Below are positions 1 through 8,181 of a DNA stretch of 64,000 bases, in pieces. Under the pieces are notes generated by a model that was not told the DNA's origin, did no database searches, and worked only from the letters and a program-made list of their open reading frames with translations. The stretch comes from an uncultured Roseicyclus sp. Lineage in GTDB: Bacteria; Pseudomonadota; Alphaproteobacteria; Rhodobacterales; Rhodobacteraceae. The stretch is from NCBI GenBank assembly GCA_947494975.1, contig CANLXA010000001.1:372001-436000 (forward strand), given 5' to 3'. Made by a program: the position numbers and the translations under genes. Every line of letters begins with the position of its first letter. Position 1 is the stretch's first letter.

Positions 1-678
1 CAGGCCATCGGCGTTGTGAATGCGCTGTGCGACCCCCGGGATCGGATCGTTGCGGCGGCCGGGGGCTTGCCGGCCGAAGTCACCGCCAACTGGCGGAGCT
101 TGGACATCGGGACCGTGGATGTGGAGTTCGGATTCTCCTGCATGGGTTATGAAATCGCTGGTGGTTGGGGCGCCAGGATTGCACAATCAGAACATGAATC
201 CACAGCTGATACGGTCGTTTTTTGCGGTGATGGCAGTTACTTGTTGATGAATTCCGATATTTACTCAAGTGTCCTGACGAAGAAGAAGTTGATCATCCTT
301 GTTCTCGACAATGGCGGCTTCGCGGTGATCAACAAACTTCAAAACAACACCGGAAACGAGAGTTTCAACAATCTTATCGCCGATTGTCCGACCGTGCCCG
401 ACCCGTTCACCGTCGACTTCGAGGCGCATGCCAAATCCATGGGTGCGGATGCGGTGACTGTTGCCAATCCGGCAGAATTGGGAGACGCCTTCAAACGCGC
501 GAAAGCATCGGACAAGACCTCCGTCATCGTGATGAAGGTGGACCCCTATGAAGGGTGGACAACCGAAGGCCACACCTGGTGGGAGGTCGGCACGGCGCAG
601 GTTTCGGAAAACGAAAACGTGCGCGCCAAGCACGACGAATGGGAATCCGAGCGCGTGAAGCAGCGGCAGGGCATCTGA
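1..678 (+). CDS. iolD: 3D-(3,5/4)-trihydroxycyclohexane-1,2-dione hydrolase, C-terminal part
   Basis: This is the last 225 residues of a thiamine-diphosphate enzyme; the frame is open from base 1, so the start lies outside the window. IolD hydrolyses the ring of the inositol-derived diketone to 5-deoxy-glucuronate, in the cytoplasm. The visible part holds the C-terminal ThDP-binding domain, with GDGSYLL followed about 27 residues later by LDNGGF, matching the GDG-X(about 25-30)-N pyrophosphate/Mg motif. The tail (KHDEWESERVKQRQGI) is charged, as in IolD proteins. The stop overlaps the iolC start by one base (TGATG), so the two are translationally coupled. Acetolactate-synthase-like paralogues share the domain, but the run of iol genes that follows makes IolD the best call. 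Confidence 0.9.
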   Translation, partial: QAIGVVNALCDPRDRIVAAAGGLPAEVTANWRSLDIGTVDVEFGFSCMGYEIAGGWGARIAQSEHESTADTVVFCGDGSYLLMNSDIYSSVLTKKKLIILVLDNGGFAVINKLQNNTGNESFNNLIADCPTVPDPFTVDFEAHAKSMGADAVTVANPAELGDAFKRAKASDKTSVIVMKVDPYEGWTTEGHTWWEVGTAQVSENENVRAKHDEWESERVKQRQGI

Positions 679-1646
679 TGCGACTTGCGGGCAAAAACGT
701 TGTCATTATCGGGCGCGCGGGCATGGATCTCTACCCGGACCCGCCCGGCACGAAAACGGAAGAGGCGACCAATTTCTTCGCCTGTCTTGGCGGATCTTCG
801 GCCAATATCGGCGTCGCGATCACCAAGCTTGGCGGCCAGGCCGCATTGGTGACCCGGGTTGCAGACGACGCGATTGGCCGATTTGCGTGCAACCAACTGG
901 ACCATTACGGAATCGACCGGACGCATGTGCACGCGCAAGGTGGTGAGGCGCGGAATTCGCTCGCTGTGGTCGAAACCCGTATTGAGGACCATCAATCGGT
1001 CATCTACCGCAATGGTGCCGCCGATTTTGCGATGACCAACGCGGATGTGGAGGCGGTCGACTACGCCGCCTATGACGCACTTATCACCACGGGCACCGTC
1101 TTTGCGGCCGAGCCCTCGCGCAGCGCCGCTTTCCGCGGGTTCGAGCTTGCCAAGGCCGCTGGATTGCCGCTGATTTTCGATGTGGATTATCGCCCCTATT
1201 CCTGGCCTTCACCGGAAGTGGCTGCCGAGGTCTATTCGCGCGCCGGTGCTCTGTGCGACGTTATCGTCGGCAATGATGAAGAGTTTGGATTCATGGCGGG
1301 TGATTACGATCAAGGCCTTGAAAAGGCGCGGGAACTGGTTGGCGGTGGGGCGCAGGTTGTTGTCTACAAAATGGGCGAAAAGGGTGCCATCACCATCACC
1401 CCGGGCCGTGAGTTCCAGACCGGTATCTACCGTACCGACGCCCTAAAGCCCACCGGCGCAGGCGACAGCTTCATGGGCGGCTTTGTCAGTGGATTGGCCG
1501 ATGGCCTGCCCGTCCACGACGCCGTCCTGCAAGGCTCCGCAGCTGCCGCGATGGTCGTAGCGCGTGTGGGGTGCGCGCCGGCCATGCCGACCCAGGCCGA
1601 GATCGACGAATTCCGCGCTGGCCATTCCGGCCCGACCACCGCCTGA
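678..1646 (+). CDS. iolC: 5-dehydro-2-deoxygluconokinase (PfkB family)
   Basis: A PfkB/ribokinase-family sugar kinase of 322 residues that phosphorylates 5-dehydro-2-deoxy-D-gluconate at C6 in inositol catabolism. The start chosen is the ATG overlapping the iolD stop; it gives the expected family N-terminus (MRLAGKNVVIIGRAGMDL), and the longer upstream reading runs inside iolD. Family marks are the N-terminal GG motif (LGGSSANIG, about residues 38-46) and the C-terminal PTGAGDSFMGGF (about 258-269), in which Asp263 is the catalytic base. It is followed after 13 bases by iolB, which has a clear AAAGGA ribosome-binding site. Length and neighbours fit IolC well. Confidence 0.93.
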   Translation: MRLAGKNVVIIGRAGMDLYPDPPGTKTEEATNFFACLGGSSANIGVAITKLGGQAALVTRVADDAIGRFACNQLDHYGIDRTHVHAQGGEARNSLAVVETRIEDHQSVIYRNGAADFAMTNADVEAVDYAAYDALITTGTVFAAEPSRSAAFRGFELAKAAGLPLIFDVDYRPYSWPSPEVAAEVYSRAGALCDVIVGNDEEFGFMAGDYDQGLEKARELVGGGAQVVVYKMGEKGAITITPGREFQTGIYRTDALKPTGAGDSFMGGFVSGLADGLPVHDAVLQGSAAAAMVVARVGCAPAMPTQAEIDEFRAGHSGPTTA

Positions 1647-1659
1647 AAGGACCCAGCCC

Positions 1660-2499
1660 ATGCACATCCCGCCCTTCGACAACCAGAACAAAGCCATCGT
1701 CGACGTCGATGATGCGCATGTGCCGCTCACCTACTTCAATATCGTAAAATTAAAAGCGGGAGAGAGTTTTGAATACCGGCTTGAAAGATACGAGACCTGC
1801 ATCGTTCCGGCCACCGGGACGGTGACGGTTGAGGTGGGAGGCGAGACATTCGCGGACATCGGCAATCGCACCGAAGATGTGTGGGATGGTGACCCGGAAG
1901 GTGTGTATATACCCACGAATGTCGGCGCGCGGATCACGGCGCGGACGCCCGCCGAGGTATTCGTTGCTGGAGCGCAATTTGCGGAAACCCTGACACCATT
2001 CGCCGTGCGGAGTGGAGAGTTAGATCTGGTACAATATGGATCCGACGACACGAAAACACACCGTAAAATCAAACATATATTGGGAGCAGGCCACCATGAC
2101 CGCGTTGGGCGGTTACTTGTTAGTGAGCTATTTACCGTCGGCGCGGGCGGATGGTCCGGGTTTCCGTCGCACAAGCACGACACCGATCGCTTGCCGGACG
2201 AAACCCGCCACGATGAATGCTACAACTTTCGCTTCAAACCCAATTACGGATCCGGACTGCAGATGCTGCAGCGTGTCGACAACGAACCCGGTGATGCCTA
2301 TCATATTATGGATGGCTCAACCGTCCTGATCGACAAGGGGTATCACCCGTGCTGTGCATTGCCGGGGTATGAAATGTACTATTTCACAATCCTCGGCGGG
2401 TTGAGCCAACGCAGCCTGAAGCAATATTTTCAGCCGACCCATGCCGAACAACTGCACACGATCCCGGGCATCATGGACATGGTGGCAAAGTTTAAATGA
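1660..2499 (+). CDS. iolB: 5-deoxy-glucuronate isomerase
   Basis: A 279-residue protein of the IolB (KduI/IolB bicupin) family, converting 5-deoxy-glucuronate to 5-dehydro-2-deoxygluconate between the IolD and IolC steps. It shows IolB signatures in the second half: SHKHD, the ECYNFRFKP segment, and a C-terminal GYHPCCALPGYEMYY motif with the cupin metal-binding type of histidines. The start is the ATG 8 bases after AAAGGA. Codon use in the middle (about 1740-2040) is noticeably more AT-rich than in the flanking genes, but the frame stays intact. Its stop overlaps the aldolase start (ATGA). Confidence 0.93.
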   Translation: MHIPPFDNQNKAIVDVDDAHVPLTYFNIVKLKAGESFEYRLERYETCIVPATGTVTVEVGGETFADIGNRTEDVWDGDPEGVYIPTNVGARITARTPAEVFVAGAQFAETLTPFAVRSGELDLVQYGSDDTKTHRKIKHILGAGHHDRVGRLLVSELFTVGAGGWSGFPSHKHDTDRLPDETRHDECYNFRFKPNYGSGLQMLQRVDNEPGDAYHIMDGSTVLIDKGYHPCCALPGYEMYYFTILGGLSQRSLKQYFQPTHAEQLHTIPGIMDMVAKFK

Positions 2500-3335
2500 C
2501 TCTCGCAACACTGGCAGACGTTTTGCAGCCCGCCATGAAGGGTGGCTATGCGGTGCCCGGCCTGGTCTGCCTTGGCTGGGAAGACATGCGCGCCTTCGCG
2601 ATGGCGGCTGAGGCCGAAGGCGCACCTGTGATCTTGCAGGCCGGCCCGTCATGCCGTGAACACACTCCGCTGCCGATATTGGGTAAGATGTTCAGGTATT
2701 TGGCCGATTCCGTGTCCGTTCCGGTCGTCGCTCATCTGGACCATGGCTACACCATGGATGAGTGCCGGGCAGCGCTGGATGCGGGCTTCACCTCCCTCAT
2801 GTTCGACGGCTCCCGAAAACCGCTGGAAGAGAATATCGCCGAGACACGCGCCGTGGTGGAACTCGCCCAAGGCGCCGGCATTTCGGCCGAGGGCGAGATC
2901 GGGTTCGTGGGCTATTCCGGCGGCGAAGCAAGCGCCGGCACAGATCCTGAAGAGGCGGCGCGGTTCGCAGTGGAAACCGGTGTCGATGCGATGGCGATCT
3001 CGGTGGGCAACGTGCACCTGCAACGGGACCACGAAGGCGGCCTCGATGAGGCCCGGATCGCGGACATTCAGGCGGCTATCGACGTACCATTGGTGATCCA
3101 TGGCGGCTCCGGCGTGCCGATCGCGCAGCGCAAAGCTCTGTCCGCCGCGACCAACATCTGCAAATTCAATATTGGAACAGAGCTGCGCATGGCCTTCGGG
3201 GCCGCATTGCGGCAAGCGGTGTTGTCGGATTCCGATCGTTTCGATCGCGTCCAGATCCTGCGAGACACTCACGACCCGGTGTTCGAGGCGGCCCGTGCCG
3301 CTATTCACAGCACCGGCGCCTCAGGAAAGGCTTGA
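2496..3335 (+). CDS. iolJ: Class II aldolase, likely 6-phospho-5-dehydro-2-deoxy-D-gluconate aldolase
   Basis: A 279-residue class II (zinc) fructose-bisphosphate-aldolase-family protein. In this setting it should split the IolC product into dihydroxyacetone phosphate and malonate semialdehyde. Visible family motifs are HLDHGYTMDECRAALDAGF (catalytic Asp and zinc His), MFDGS, GEIGFVGYSG, AISVGNVH (zinc His) and VIHGGSGVP (phosphate loop and zinc His). It starts with ATGA overlap on iolB. The symbol follows the Bacillus inositol pathway; a tagatose/fructose-bisphosphate aldolase is the alternative on sequence alone, and the operon decides. Confidence 0.86.
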   Translation: MTLATLADVLQPAMKGGYAVPGLVCLGWEDMRAFAMAAEAEGAPVILQAGPSCREHTPLPILGKMFRYLADSVSVPVVAHLDHGYTMDECRAALDAGFTSLMFDGSRKPLEENIAETRAVVELAQGAGISAEGEIGFVGYSGGEASAGTDPEEAARFAVETGVDAMAISVGNVHLQRDHEGGLDEARIADIQAAIDVPLVIHGGSGVPIAQRKALSAATNICKFNIGTELRMAFGAALRQAVLSDSDRFDRVQILRDTHDPVFEAARAAIHSTGASGKA

Positions 3336-3339
3336 ACGG

Positions 3340-4335
3340 ATGATCCGTATCGGACTTCTCGGCTGCGGCCGGATAGGGCAGGTCCACGCCCGCACGCTCA
3401 AGGGTTTGGATGATGCCAGGATTATCGCGGTGGCCGATGCAGTCCCCGCCGCGGCTCAAGCCATGGCGGACCGGATCGGGGCGGAGGTTCGGTCCACCGA
3501 TCAGATTCTCTCAGCACCGGATATCGATGCGGTCGTGATTGGTACACCAACGGACACCCATTTCGAACAAATTCAAGCTGCAGCAAAGGGTTCCAAGGCG
3601 ATCTTCTGTGAAAAACCTGTGGATATGTCTGTGGATAACATACGCTCCCTTATGGAAATAGTGACAGCGGCCGACGTTCCCTTCTTCACCGCCTTCAATC
3701 GCCGTTTTGATCCCAATTTCGCGGCGCTTCAGGCGCGCTTGCGCGCCGGTGAGATCGGCGCGGTTGAACTGATCCAGATCACATCACGCGATCCGTCCCC
3801 GCCGCCGATTGGATACATCAGACAATCCGGCGGCCTGTTTCGCGACATGATGATCCATGACTTTGATATGGCGCGCTTTCTGATGGGCGAAGAATTCACG
3901 CAACTCAGCGCCGTGGGGGCCTGTCTTGTGGATCCCGAGATCGGCAAGGCGGGCGACGTCGATACGGCGGCGGTCACGCTTACAACGGCATCGGGCCGCA
4001 TTTGCCAGATATCGAACTCCCGCCGGGCTGCATATGGCTATGATCAACGCATCGAAGTGCATGGGGCGAAGGGAATGTTGCGGGCGGAAAACATCCTTGA
4101 AACGTCGGTCGAGATCGCCACGGCCGACGGGTTCCGACGCTCGCCCACCCTCAACTTTTTCCTGGAGCGCTATGAGGCCGCCTATGTGGCCGAGATGATG
4201 GCGTTCATTGACATTGTCACGCTCGGGACGGCGCCCGAGCCAGGCATAGAAGACGGCTTGAAAGCACAAATTCTTGCAGACGCGGCAACGCAGGCCTGCG
4301 AGACCGGTCAACCGGTCGATCTGACGGCTATCTGA
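3340..4335 (+). CDS. iolG: Inositol 2-dehydrogenase (Gfo/Idh/MocA family)
   Basis: A 331-residue NAD-dependent oxidoreductase, first enzyme of myo-inositol catabolism (inositol to scyllo-inosose). The N-terminal Rossmann fold has GLLGCGRIG at residues 5-13, then GTPTDTH and the family EKP motif (91-93) with its conserved lysine. The C-terminal domain has FRDMMIHDFDMARFL, in which the Asp and His match the catalytic DxxxHD pattern of Gfo/Idh/MocA enzymes. The start is the ATG 4 bases after the aldolase stop; upstream in-frame codons lie inside the aldolase. Related scyllo- or chiro-inositol dehydrogenases look alike, so exact isomer use is inferred. It converges on the next gene with only 3 bases between stops. 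Confidence 0.9.
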   Translation: MIRIGLLGCGRIGQVHARTLKGLDDARIIAVADAVPAAAQAMADRIGAEVRSTDQILSAPDIDAVVIGTPTDTHFEQIQAAAKGSKAIFCEKPVDMSVDNIRSLMEIVTAADVPFFTAFNRRFDPNFAALQARLRAGEIGAVELIQITSRDPSPPPIGYIRQSGGLFRDMMIHDFDMARFLMGEEFTQLSAVGACLVDPEIGKAGDVDTAAVTLTTASGRICQISNSRRAAYGYDQRIEVHGAKGMLRAENILETSVEIATADGFRRSPTLNFFLERYEAAYVAEMMAFIDIVTLGTAPEPGIEDGLKAQILADAATQACETGQPVDLTAI

Positions 4336-4338
4336 GGC

Positions 4339-4530
4339 TCACTCATCGGATTTAGGCCACGCGAAGATCAGATTCCACGCCAGATATCCACCAATGCCGG
4401 CAAAGAGATAGGCCCAGATCGTATTGTCGAATTGAAGTTCCACAAACGCCCAGGCGAAGGGTGCCGCGACCAGAAGATACCGGCGCCAGGCCGGCTGAAA
4501 GAACGGGTGAGATGGGTCGATGAGGCGCAT
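4339..4530 (-). CDS. Small membrane protein, DUF3329-like
   Basis: A 63-residue protein (MRLIDPSHPFFQPAWRRYLL...) with two hydrophobic stretches, about residues 18-31 and 38-58, likely two inner-membrane helices. The N-terminal HPFF.P.WRR pattern recalls short DUF3329-type proteins common in Rhodobacteraceae; I base this on memory of the family, not on a search. The start chosen is the ATG that gives this compact product; a longer reading upstream has no protein-like character. Function is unknown. It lies downstream of the sugar kinase on the same strand, separated by 253 bases in which I see no gene. Confidence 0.6.
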   Translation of the reverse strand: MRLIDPSHPFFQPAWRRYLLVAAPFAWAFVELQFDNTIWAYLFAGIGGYLAWNLIFAWPKSDE

Positions 4531-4783
4531 GCCTCCTCCCTGCCAAACCAGGCGCGCGCATTCAAGTGATGCGACGTTCCGCCCGGAGCACGATTGCGAT
4601 GCTTGGCCGGGTGTGGCGGCGAACCTCTCCGTCCATCGAGGCGGCATTTTCACGCCGCTACGGCGCCACTTGCTGCAAGACGACATGATCGCGATGGGCC
4701 GCCTCAACGAGGACGGCAAGCGAAGACGGGTTTCAAAAACGCCGGAATCGGGTGCGTCGACGGCCGTCTGGTCCGCAACGTCG

Positions 4784-5704
4784 TTACACCTTGCCGGAAA
4801 GGTGGGCTGCGGGCACGGACACCAGCGCGCCGTGCGCCTGAATGACTTCTCCGGACAGTTGAGACGCCGCTTTGATTGCATCGGCTGGGGCGTCGCCTGC
4901 GATGAGGTTGGCGAGGAAGCCCGCGTTGAAGCTATCACCGGCGGCGGTGGTATCGACCACGGTATCAACCGCGTCCGGGACATGCATGCCAGCCACTCCG
5001 CCGCAGGAATAGTGGATGGGCGCTGCACCGTTCTTGACCACCACGCTAGTCGCGCCCGCCGAAAGGTAGCGGGCAACGGTTGCGGAGGGATCGGCATCGC
5101 CGAAATTGCGCGCTTCTTCGTCGAACGAGGCGAGGACGATCTCGGAACTCAGGGCCGCCTCCATGATGGCGCCGCGCATCTCCTCGGGGTCGGTCCACAG
5201 CCTGTCGCGCAGGTTCGGATCAAAGACCACAATCGCGCCACTGGCCTGCGCGTCGGAAATGGCATCGAAAAGCTCTTCCCGGTGGTCTTCTGTGAGGATC
5301 GCGAGGGTAATGCCGCTGAAAAAGATGATGTCGGACCCCGAGAGGGCCTCGGCCAAAGCATCGGGATCCTCTGCCAGCATCCGCGCCGCCGATGTCTCAC
5401 GCCAATAATGGAATGACCGTTCGCCCTTCTCCAATTCGATCATGTAGAGGCCCATGCCCCTGCCCTCGTGTCGTGTAATGTGGCCGGTGCCAATCCCCGC
5501 TTCCGCGGCAAAGGCGATGAAGGCGTCCGAGATCGTGTCCGTTCCGATTGCAGTTGCGAAATCGACCTGCCAACCAGGAGCAAGCTGTGCGAGATACCAC
5601 GCCGTGTTGAACGTATCGCCGGCATAGGACATCGTGAATGTGCCCGGTGCCCCTGCGGGCGCCATTTCGACCATGCACTCCCCTATGGAAACGACACGCG
5701 TCAT
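4784..5704 (-). CDS. kdgK: 2-keto-3-deoxygluconate kinase-type sugar kinase (PfkB family)
   Basis: A 306-residue PfkB-family kinase starting MTRVVSIGECMVEMAP, typical of KdgK, which phosphorylates 2-keto-3-deoxygluconate for Entner-Doudoroff cleavage. Visible are the GDTFNTAWYLA segment that replaces the GG motif in KdgK proteins, VVFDPNLRDRLW for sugar binding, and the C-terminal TTAAGDSFNAGF with its catalytic Asp. Codons upstream of 5704 read as low-complexity and are excluded from the call. It is transcribed away from the hps genes across a 415-base gap holding a palindromic operator. Substrate is inferred from family resemblance; no dehydratase or aldolase for KDG lies nearby, so another 2-keto-3-deoxy sugar acid is possible. 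Confidence 0.78.
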   Translation of the reverse strand: MTRVVSIGECMVEMAPAGAPGTFTMSYAGDTFNTAWYLAQLAPGWQVDFATAIGTDTISDAFIAFAAEAGIGTGHITRHEGRGMGLYMIELEKGERSFHYWRETSAARMLAEDPDALAEALSGSDIIFFSGITLAILTEDHREELFDAISDAQASGAIVVFDPNLRDRLWTDPEEMRGAIMEAALSSEIVLASFDEEARNFGDADPSATVARYLSAGATSVVVKNGAAPIHYSCGGVAGMHVPDAVDTVVDTTAAGDSFNAGFLANLIAGDAPADAIKAASQLSGEVIQAHGALVSVPAAHLSGKV

Positions 5705-6119
5705 GGGGTGACCCCGAGCGACAGGTCGGCAGGGGATATACACAGCGTCGGGTTGAATGGGCTTTGATCGGGATGTTGGTGCATCGGCTTCTCCGCCTTT
5801 TCGATCTTGTGCGATCCCTTTGTCGGGGACGGCGACGTGGTCGCTGAAACCTTGCGCAGAAGCGGCGAGGAATGCCAAGCGCGCGGGTTGCGCGTCCTTC
5901 TTTCGGGACGGGGCACACCCATGCTCCTCCCTCTTGCCGCAGCGGAGGTGGACGCGGCGAAACCCACATTATCAGCGGCTTGAGGGCGACAAACGAAATT
6001 CTTGCATGGCACGATGTAAGCGCTTACATCAGTACCCGACTCATGCCGCATATTGGGATTCGATTCATGATCTCGACCGCTCCCTATGCTCCAGAAACCG
6101 ACGATTAGGATCTGCGCCC
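5705..6119. other. Divergent intergenic region between the sugar kinase and hpsN
   Basis: These 415 bases separate two divergent genes. No open frame in them looks protein-like. They hold the perfect palindrome at 6013-6030 and, just before hpsN, an AGGA ribosome-binding site about 9 bases from its ATG. Both genes may be controlled from here. Confidence 0.7.
6013..6030. promoter_or_regulatory. Perfect 18-bp palindrome, candidate LacI-type operator
   Basis: GATGTAAGCGCTTACATC is identical to its own reverse complement over 18 bases, with a central CG, as in LacI/GalR operators. It lies 90 bases before the hpsN start and about 310 bases before the kinase start. The palindrome is seen directly; the regulator family is an inference, and no regulator gene lies beside it. 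Confidence 0.7.
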
Positions 6120-7427
6120 ATGGCCCGTGACTACCTCAAGAAAGCAACGCTGACTGCCAAATCGGATGCGTCCGAAGTGCATGAAACCGTGAAGACGATC
6201 CTGTCGGAGATCGAAGCGGGCGGCGATGCGAAGGCCTTGGAATATGCGGCGAAGTTCGACAAGTACGAGGGCAATGTGATCCTCACACCCGAAGAGATCG
6301 AGGCGGCCTGCGCGTTGGTGCCCGATAAGCTGAAGCGCGACATTCAATTTGCCCACGATAACGTCAAACGCTTTGCCGAGACGCAGAAGGCCACGATGTC
6401 CGACGTGGAAACGGAAATCGTGCCTGGCATGATCGCCGGTCAGAAGGCGATCCCGGTGGATGCGGCGGGCTGCTACGCGCCCGGCGGGCGCTACAGCCAC
6501 GTGGCCAGTGCTATCATGACGGTAACCACCGCAAAAGTGGCCGGCTGCCGCCATATCACGGCCTGCTCGCCCCCGCGTCCCGGCGTTGGGATCGCACCCG
6601 CAATTGTCTACGCGGCCCATATCTGCGGTGCCGACAAGATCCTGGCGCTTGGCGGCGTTCAGGGGGTTGCCGCGATGACCTTTGGCCTCTTCGGTCTGCC
6701 CAAGGCCAACATCCTTGTCGGGCCCGGCAACCAGTTCGTGGCCGAAGCCAAGCGCATCTTGTTTGGCCGCGTCGGCATCGACATGATCGCGGGCCCCACC
6801 GATAGCCTGATCCTGGCCGACGAAACCGCGGACCCGATGATCGTGGCGACCGATCTGGTGAGCCAGGCCGAGCACGGATACAATTCCCCGGTCTGGCTGG
6901 TTACCGATGATCATGCGCTGGCCGAGCGGGTGATGGAGCTTGTCCCCGGCCTGATCGATGATCTGCCCGAGTTGAACCGCGAGAACGCCTTTGCCGCGTG
7001 GCGCGATTATGCCGAGGTGATCGTGTGCCGCAATCGCGAAGAGATGGCGGCGTGTTCGGACGATTACGCCCCAGAGCATTTGACGGTCCAGTGTGAAGAT
7101 CTGGATTGGTGGCTGGATCGCCTCACCTGCTTCGGCTCGCTGTTCCTCGGCGAAGAGACCACCGTGTCCTACGGCGACAAGGCGACGGGCACGAACCACG
7201 TTCTGCCGACCTCGGGTGCGGCCAGCTATACCGGGGGCCTGAGCGTCCACAAATACATGAAGATCGTGACGTGGCAGCGCGCCACGCGTGAAGGATCGAA
7301 AGCAGTGGCCGAGGCGACGGCCCGGATCTCACGGCTGGAAGGTATGGAGGGCCACGCCCGGGCAGCCGATGTTCGTTTGGCCAAATACTTCCCGGACGAA
7401 GAATTCGATCTGACGGCAGATGCGTGA
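6120..7427 (+). CDS. hpsN: Sulfopropanediol 3-dehydrogenase (histidinol-dehydrogenase family)
   Basis: A 435-residue HisD-family protein outside any histidine operon, in front of sulfopyruvate decarboxylase genes. This fits HpsN, which oxidises (R)-2,3-dihydroxypropane-1-sulfonate (DHPS) to sulfolactate with NAD and zinc. HisD hallmarks are kept: GCYAPGGRYSH (118-127), GPGNQFVAEAK (201-211), the zinc-ligand region SQAEHG (Gln249, His252), YAPEHL with the catalytic Glu319-His320 pair, and a C-terminal GGLSVHKYMK with His377. The start is the ATG after AGGATCTGCGCCC; upstream in-frame sequence belongs to the intergenic region. It overlaps the next gene by 8 bases. True histidinol dehydrogenase is the alternative, disfavoured by the neighbours. 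Confidence 0.85.
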   Translation: MARDYLKKATLTAKSDASEVHETVKTILSEIEAGGDAKALEYAAKFDKYEGNVILTPEEIEAACALVPDKLKRDIQFAHDNVKRFAETQKATMSDVETEIVPGMIAGQKAIPVDAAGCYAPGGRYSHVASAIMTVTTAKVAGCRHITACSPPRPGVGIAPAIVYAAHICGADKILALGGVQGVAAMTFGLFGLPKANILVGPGNQFVAEAKRILFGRVGIDMIAGPTDSLILADETADPMIVATDLVSQAEHGYNSPVWLVTDDHALAERVMELVPGLIDDLPELNRENAFAAWRDYAEVIVCRNREEMAACSDDYAPEHLTVQCEDLDWWLDRLTCFGSLFLGEETTVSYGDKATGTNHVLPTSGAASYTGGLSVHKYMKIVTWQRATREGSKAVAEATARISRLEGMEGHARAADVRLAKYFPDEEFDLTADA

Positions 7428-8181
7428 TCCACGCAGCCTTTTCGACCTGACTGGCCGCGTGGCCTGCGTCACCGGCGCAAGTTCCGGTCTGGGACGGCGC
7501 GCCGCAGTGGCGTTGGCGGCGGCAGGGGCCAGAGTGATCGGGGTTGCGCGACGGGAAGAGGCGTTGCGGGCCCTGCAGGCTGAACTCGGAGAAGCCTGCG
7601 CCATCGTGGCCGCCGACGTCGCGGACCGCAGTCGGATGGAAAAGCTCCGCGAGGCGGTGTCCGCCCCGTTCGGTGCCCCCGACATTCTTGTGCACGCGGC
7701 CGGGGTCAATACCCGGCAGGCCGCTGATGATGTGACGCCGGAGGGCTGGGACAAGACCATCGGGCTGAACCTCTCGGCCCCATTTTTTCTGAGCCAAGCC
7801 CTGGTTCCGGCCATGGCGGACCGGGGGTGGGGCCGTATTGTGAATTTCGCGTCCCTTCAAACCTTTCGCGCCTTTCCCGGCGGGATCGCCTATGGTGCCT
7901 CGAAAGCCGGCATCGCGCAGCTCACCCGGGCGATGGCCGAGGCCTGGTCCTCCAGCGGGATCACGGCCAATGCCATCGGGCCGGGGTTCTTTCCGACCGA
8001 ACTGACCGAGGCGGTCTTTTCCGACCCCGAGCGGGCGGCCCGCAATGCCGCGCAAACCTGTGTGCATCGAAACGGCACCATGGAAGATATCGACGGGCCG
8101 CTATTGTTCCTGTGTTCAGACGCGTCGGGCTTTGTCACCGGCCAGACGCTGATGGTGGATGGAGGGTTCACGGCAAAATGA
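7420..8181 (+). CDS. hpsO: Short-chain dehydrogenase/reductase, probable DHPS 2-dehydrogenase (HpsO-like)
   Basis: A 253-residue classical SDR: TGASSGLG cofactor loop near residue 19, NFAS then YGASK with the catalytic Tyr and Lys, and a C-terminal DGGFTAK typical of FabG-like enzymes. In Cupriavidus DHPS degraders an hpsN-hpsO-hpsP order is known, where O and P are dehydrogenases proposed to interconvert DHPS enantiomers through a 2-keto intermediate. The order here (HisD-like, SDR, Zn-ADH) is consistent with that, and the symbol rests on this synteny. Substrate cannot be read from sequence. It overlaps hpsN by 8 bases and the next gene by 4 (ATGA), so all three are probably coupled. Confidence 0.68.
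   Translation: MRDPRSLFDLTGRVACVTGASSGLGRRAAVALAAAGARVIGVARREEALRALQAELGEACAIVAADVADRSRMEKLREAVSAPFGAPDILVHAAGVNTRQAADDVTPEGWDKTIGLNLSAPFFLSQALVPAMADRGWGRIVNFASLQTFRAFPGGIAYGASKAGIAQLTRAMAEAWSSSGITANAIGPGFFPTELTEAVFSDPERAARNAAQTCVHRNGTMEDIDGPLLFLCSDASGFVTGQTLMVDGGFTAK

Noticed and set aside
1740-2040. AT-richer stretch within iolB as a sign of recombination or foreign insert
   Set aside because: Frame and IolB motifs continue through it; local composition alone is too weak.
4531-4783. Possible extension or frameshifted tail of the sugar kinase
   Set aside because: The kinase already has normal length (306 residues) and complete C-terminal motif; nothing recognisable follows.
4520-5416. 298-codon plus-strand frame opposite the sugar kinase
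   Set aside because: Lies antisense to a recognisable PfkB kinase with intact motifs.
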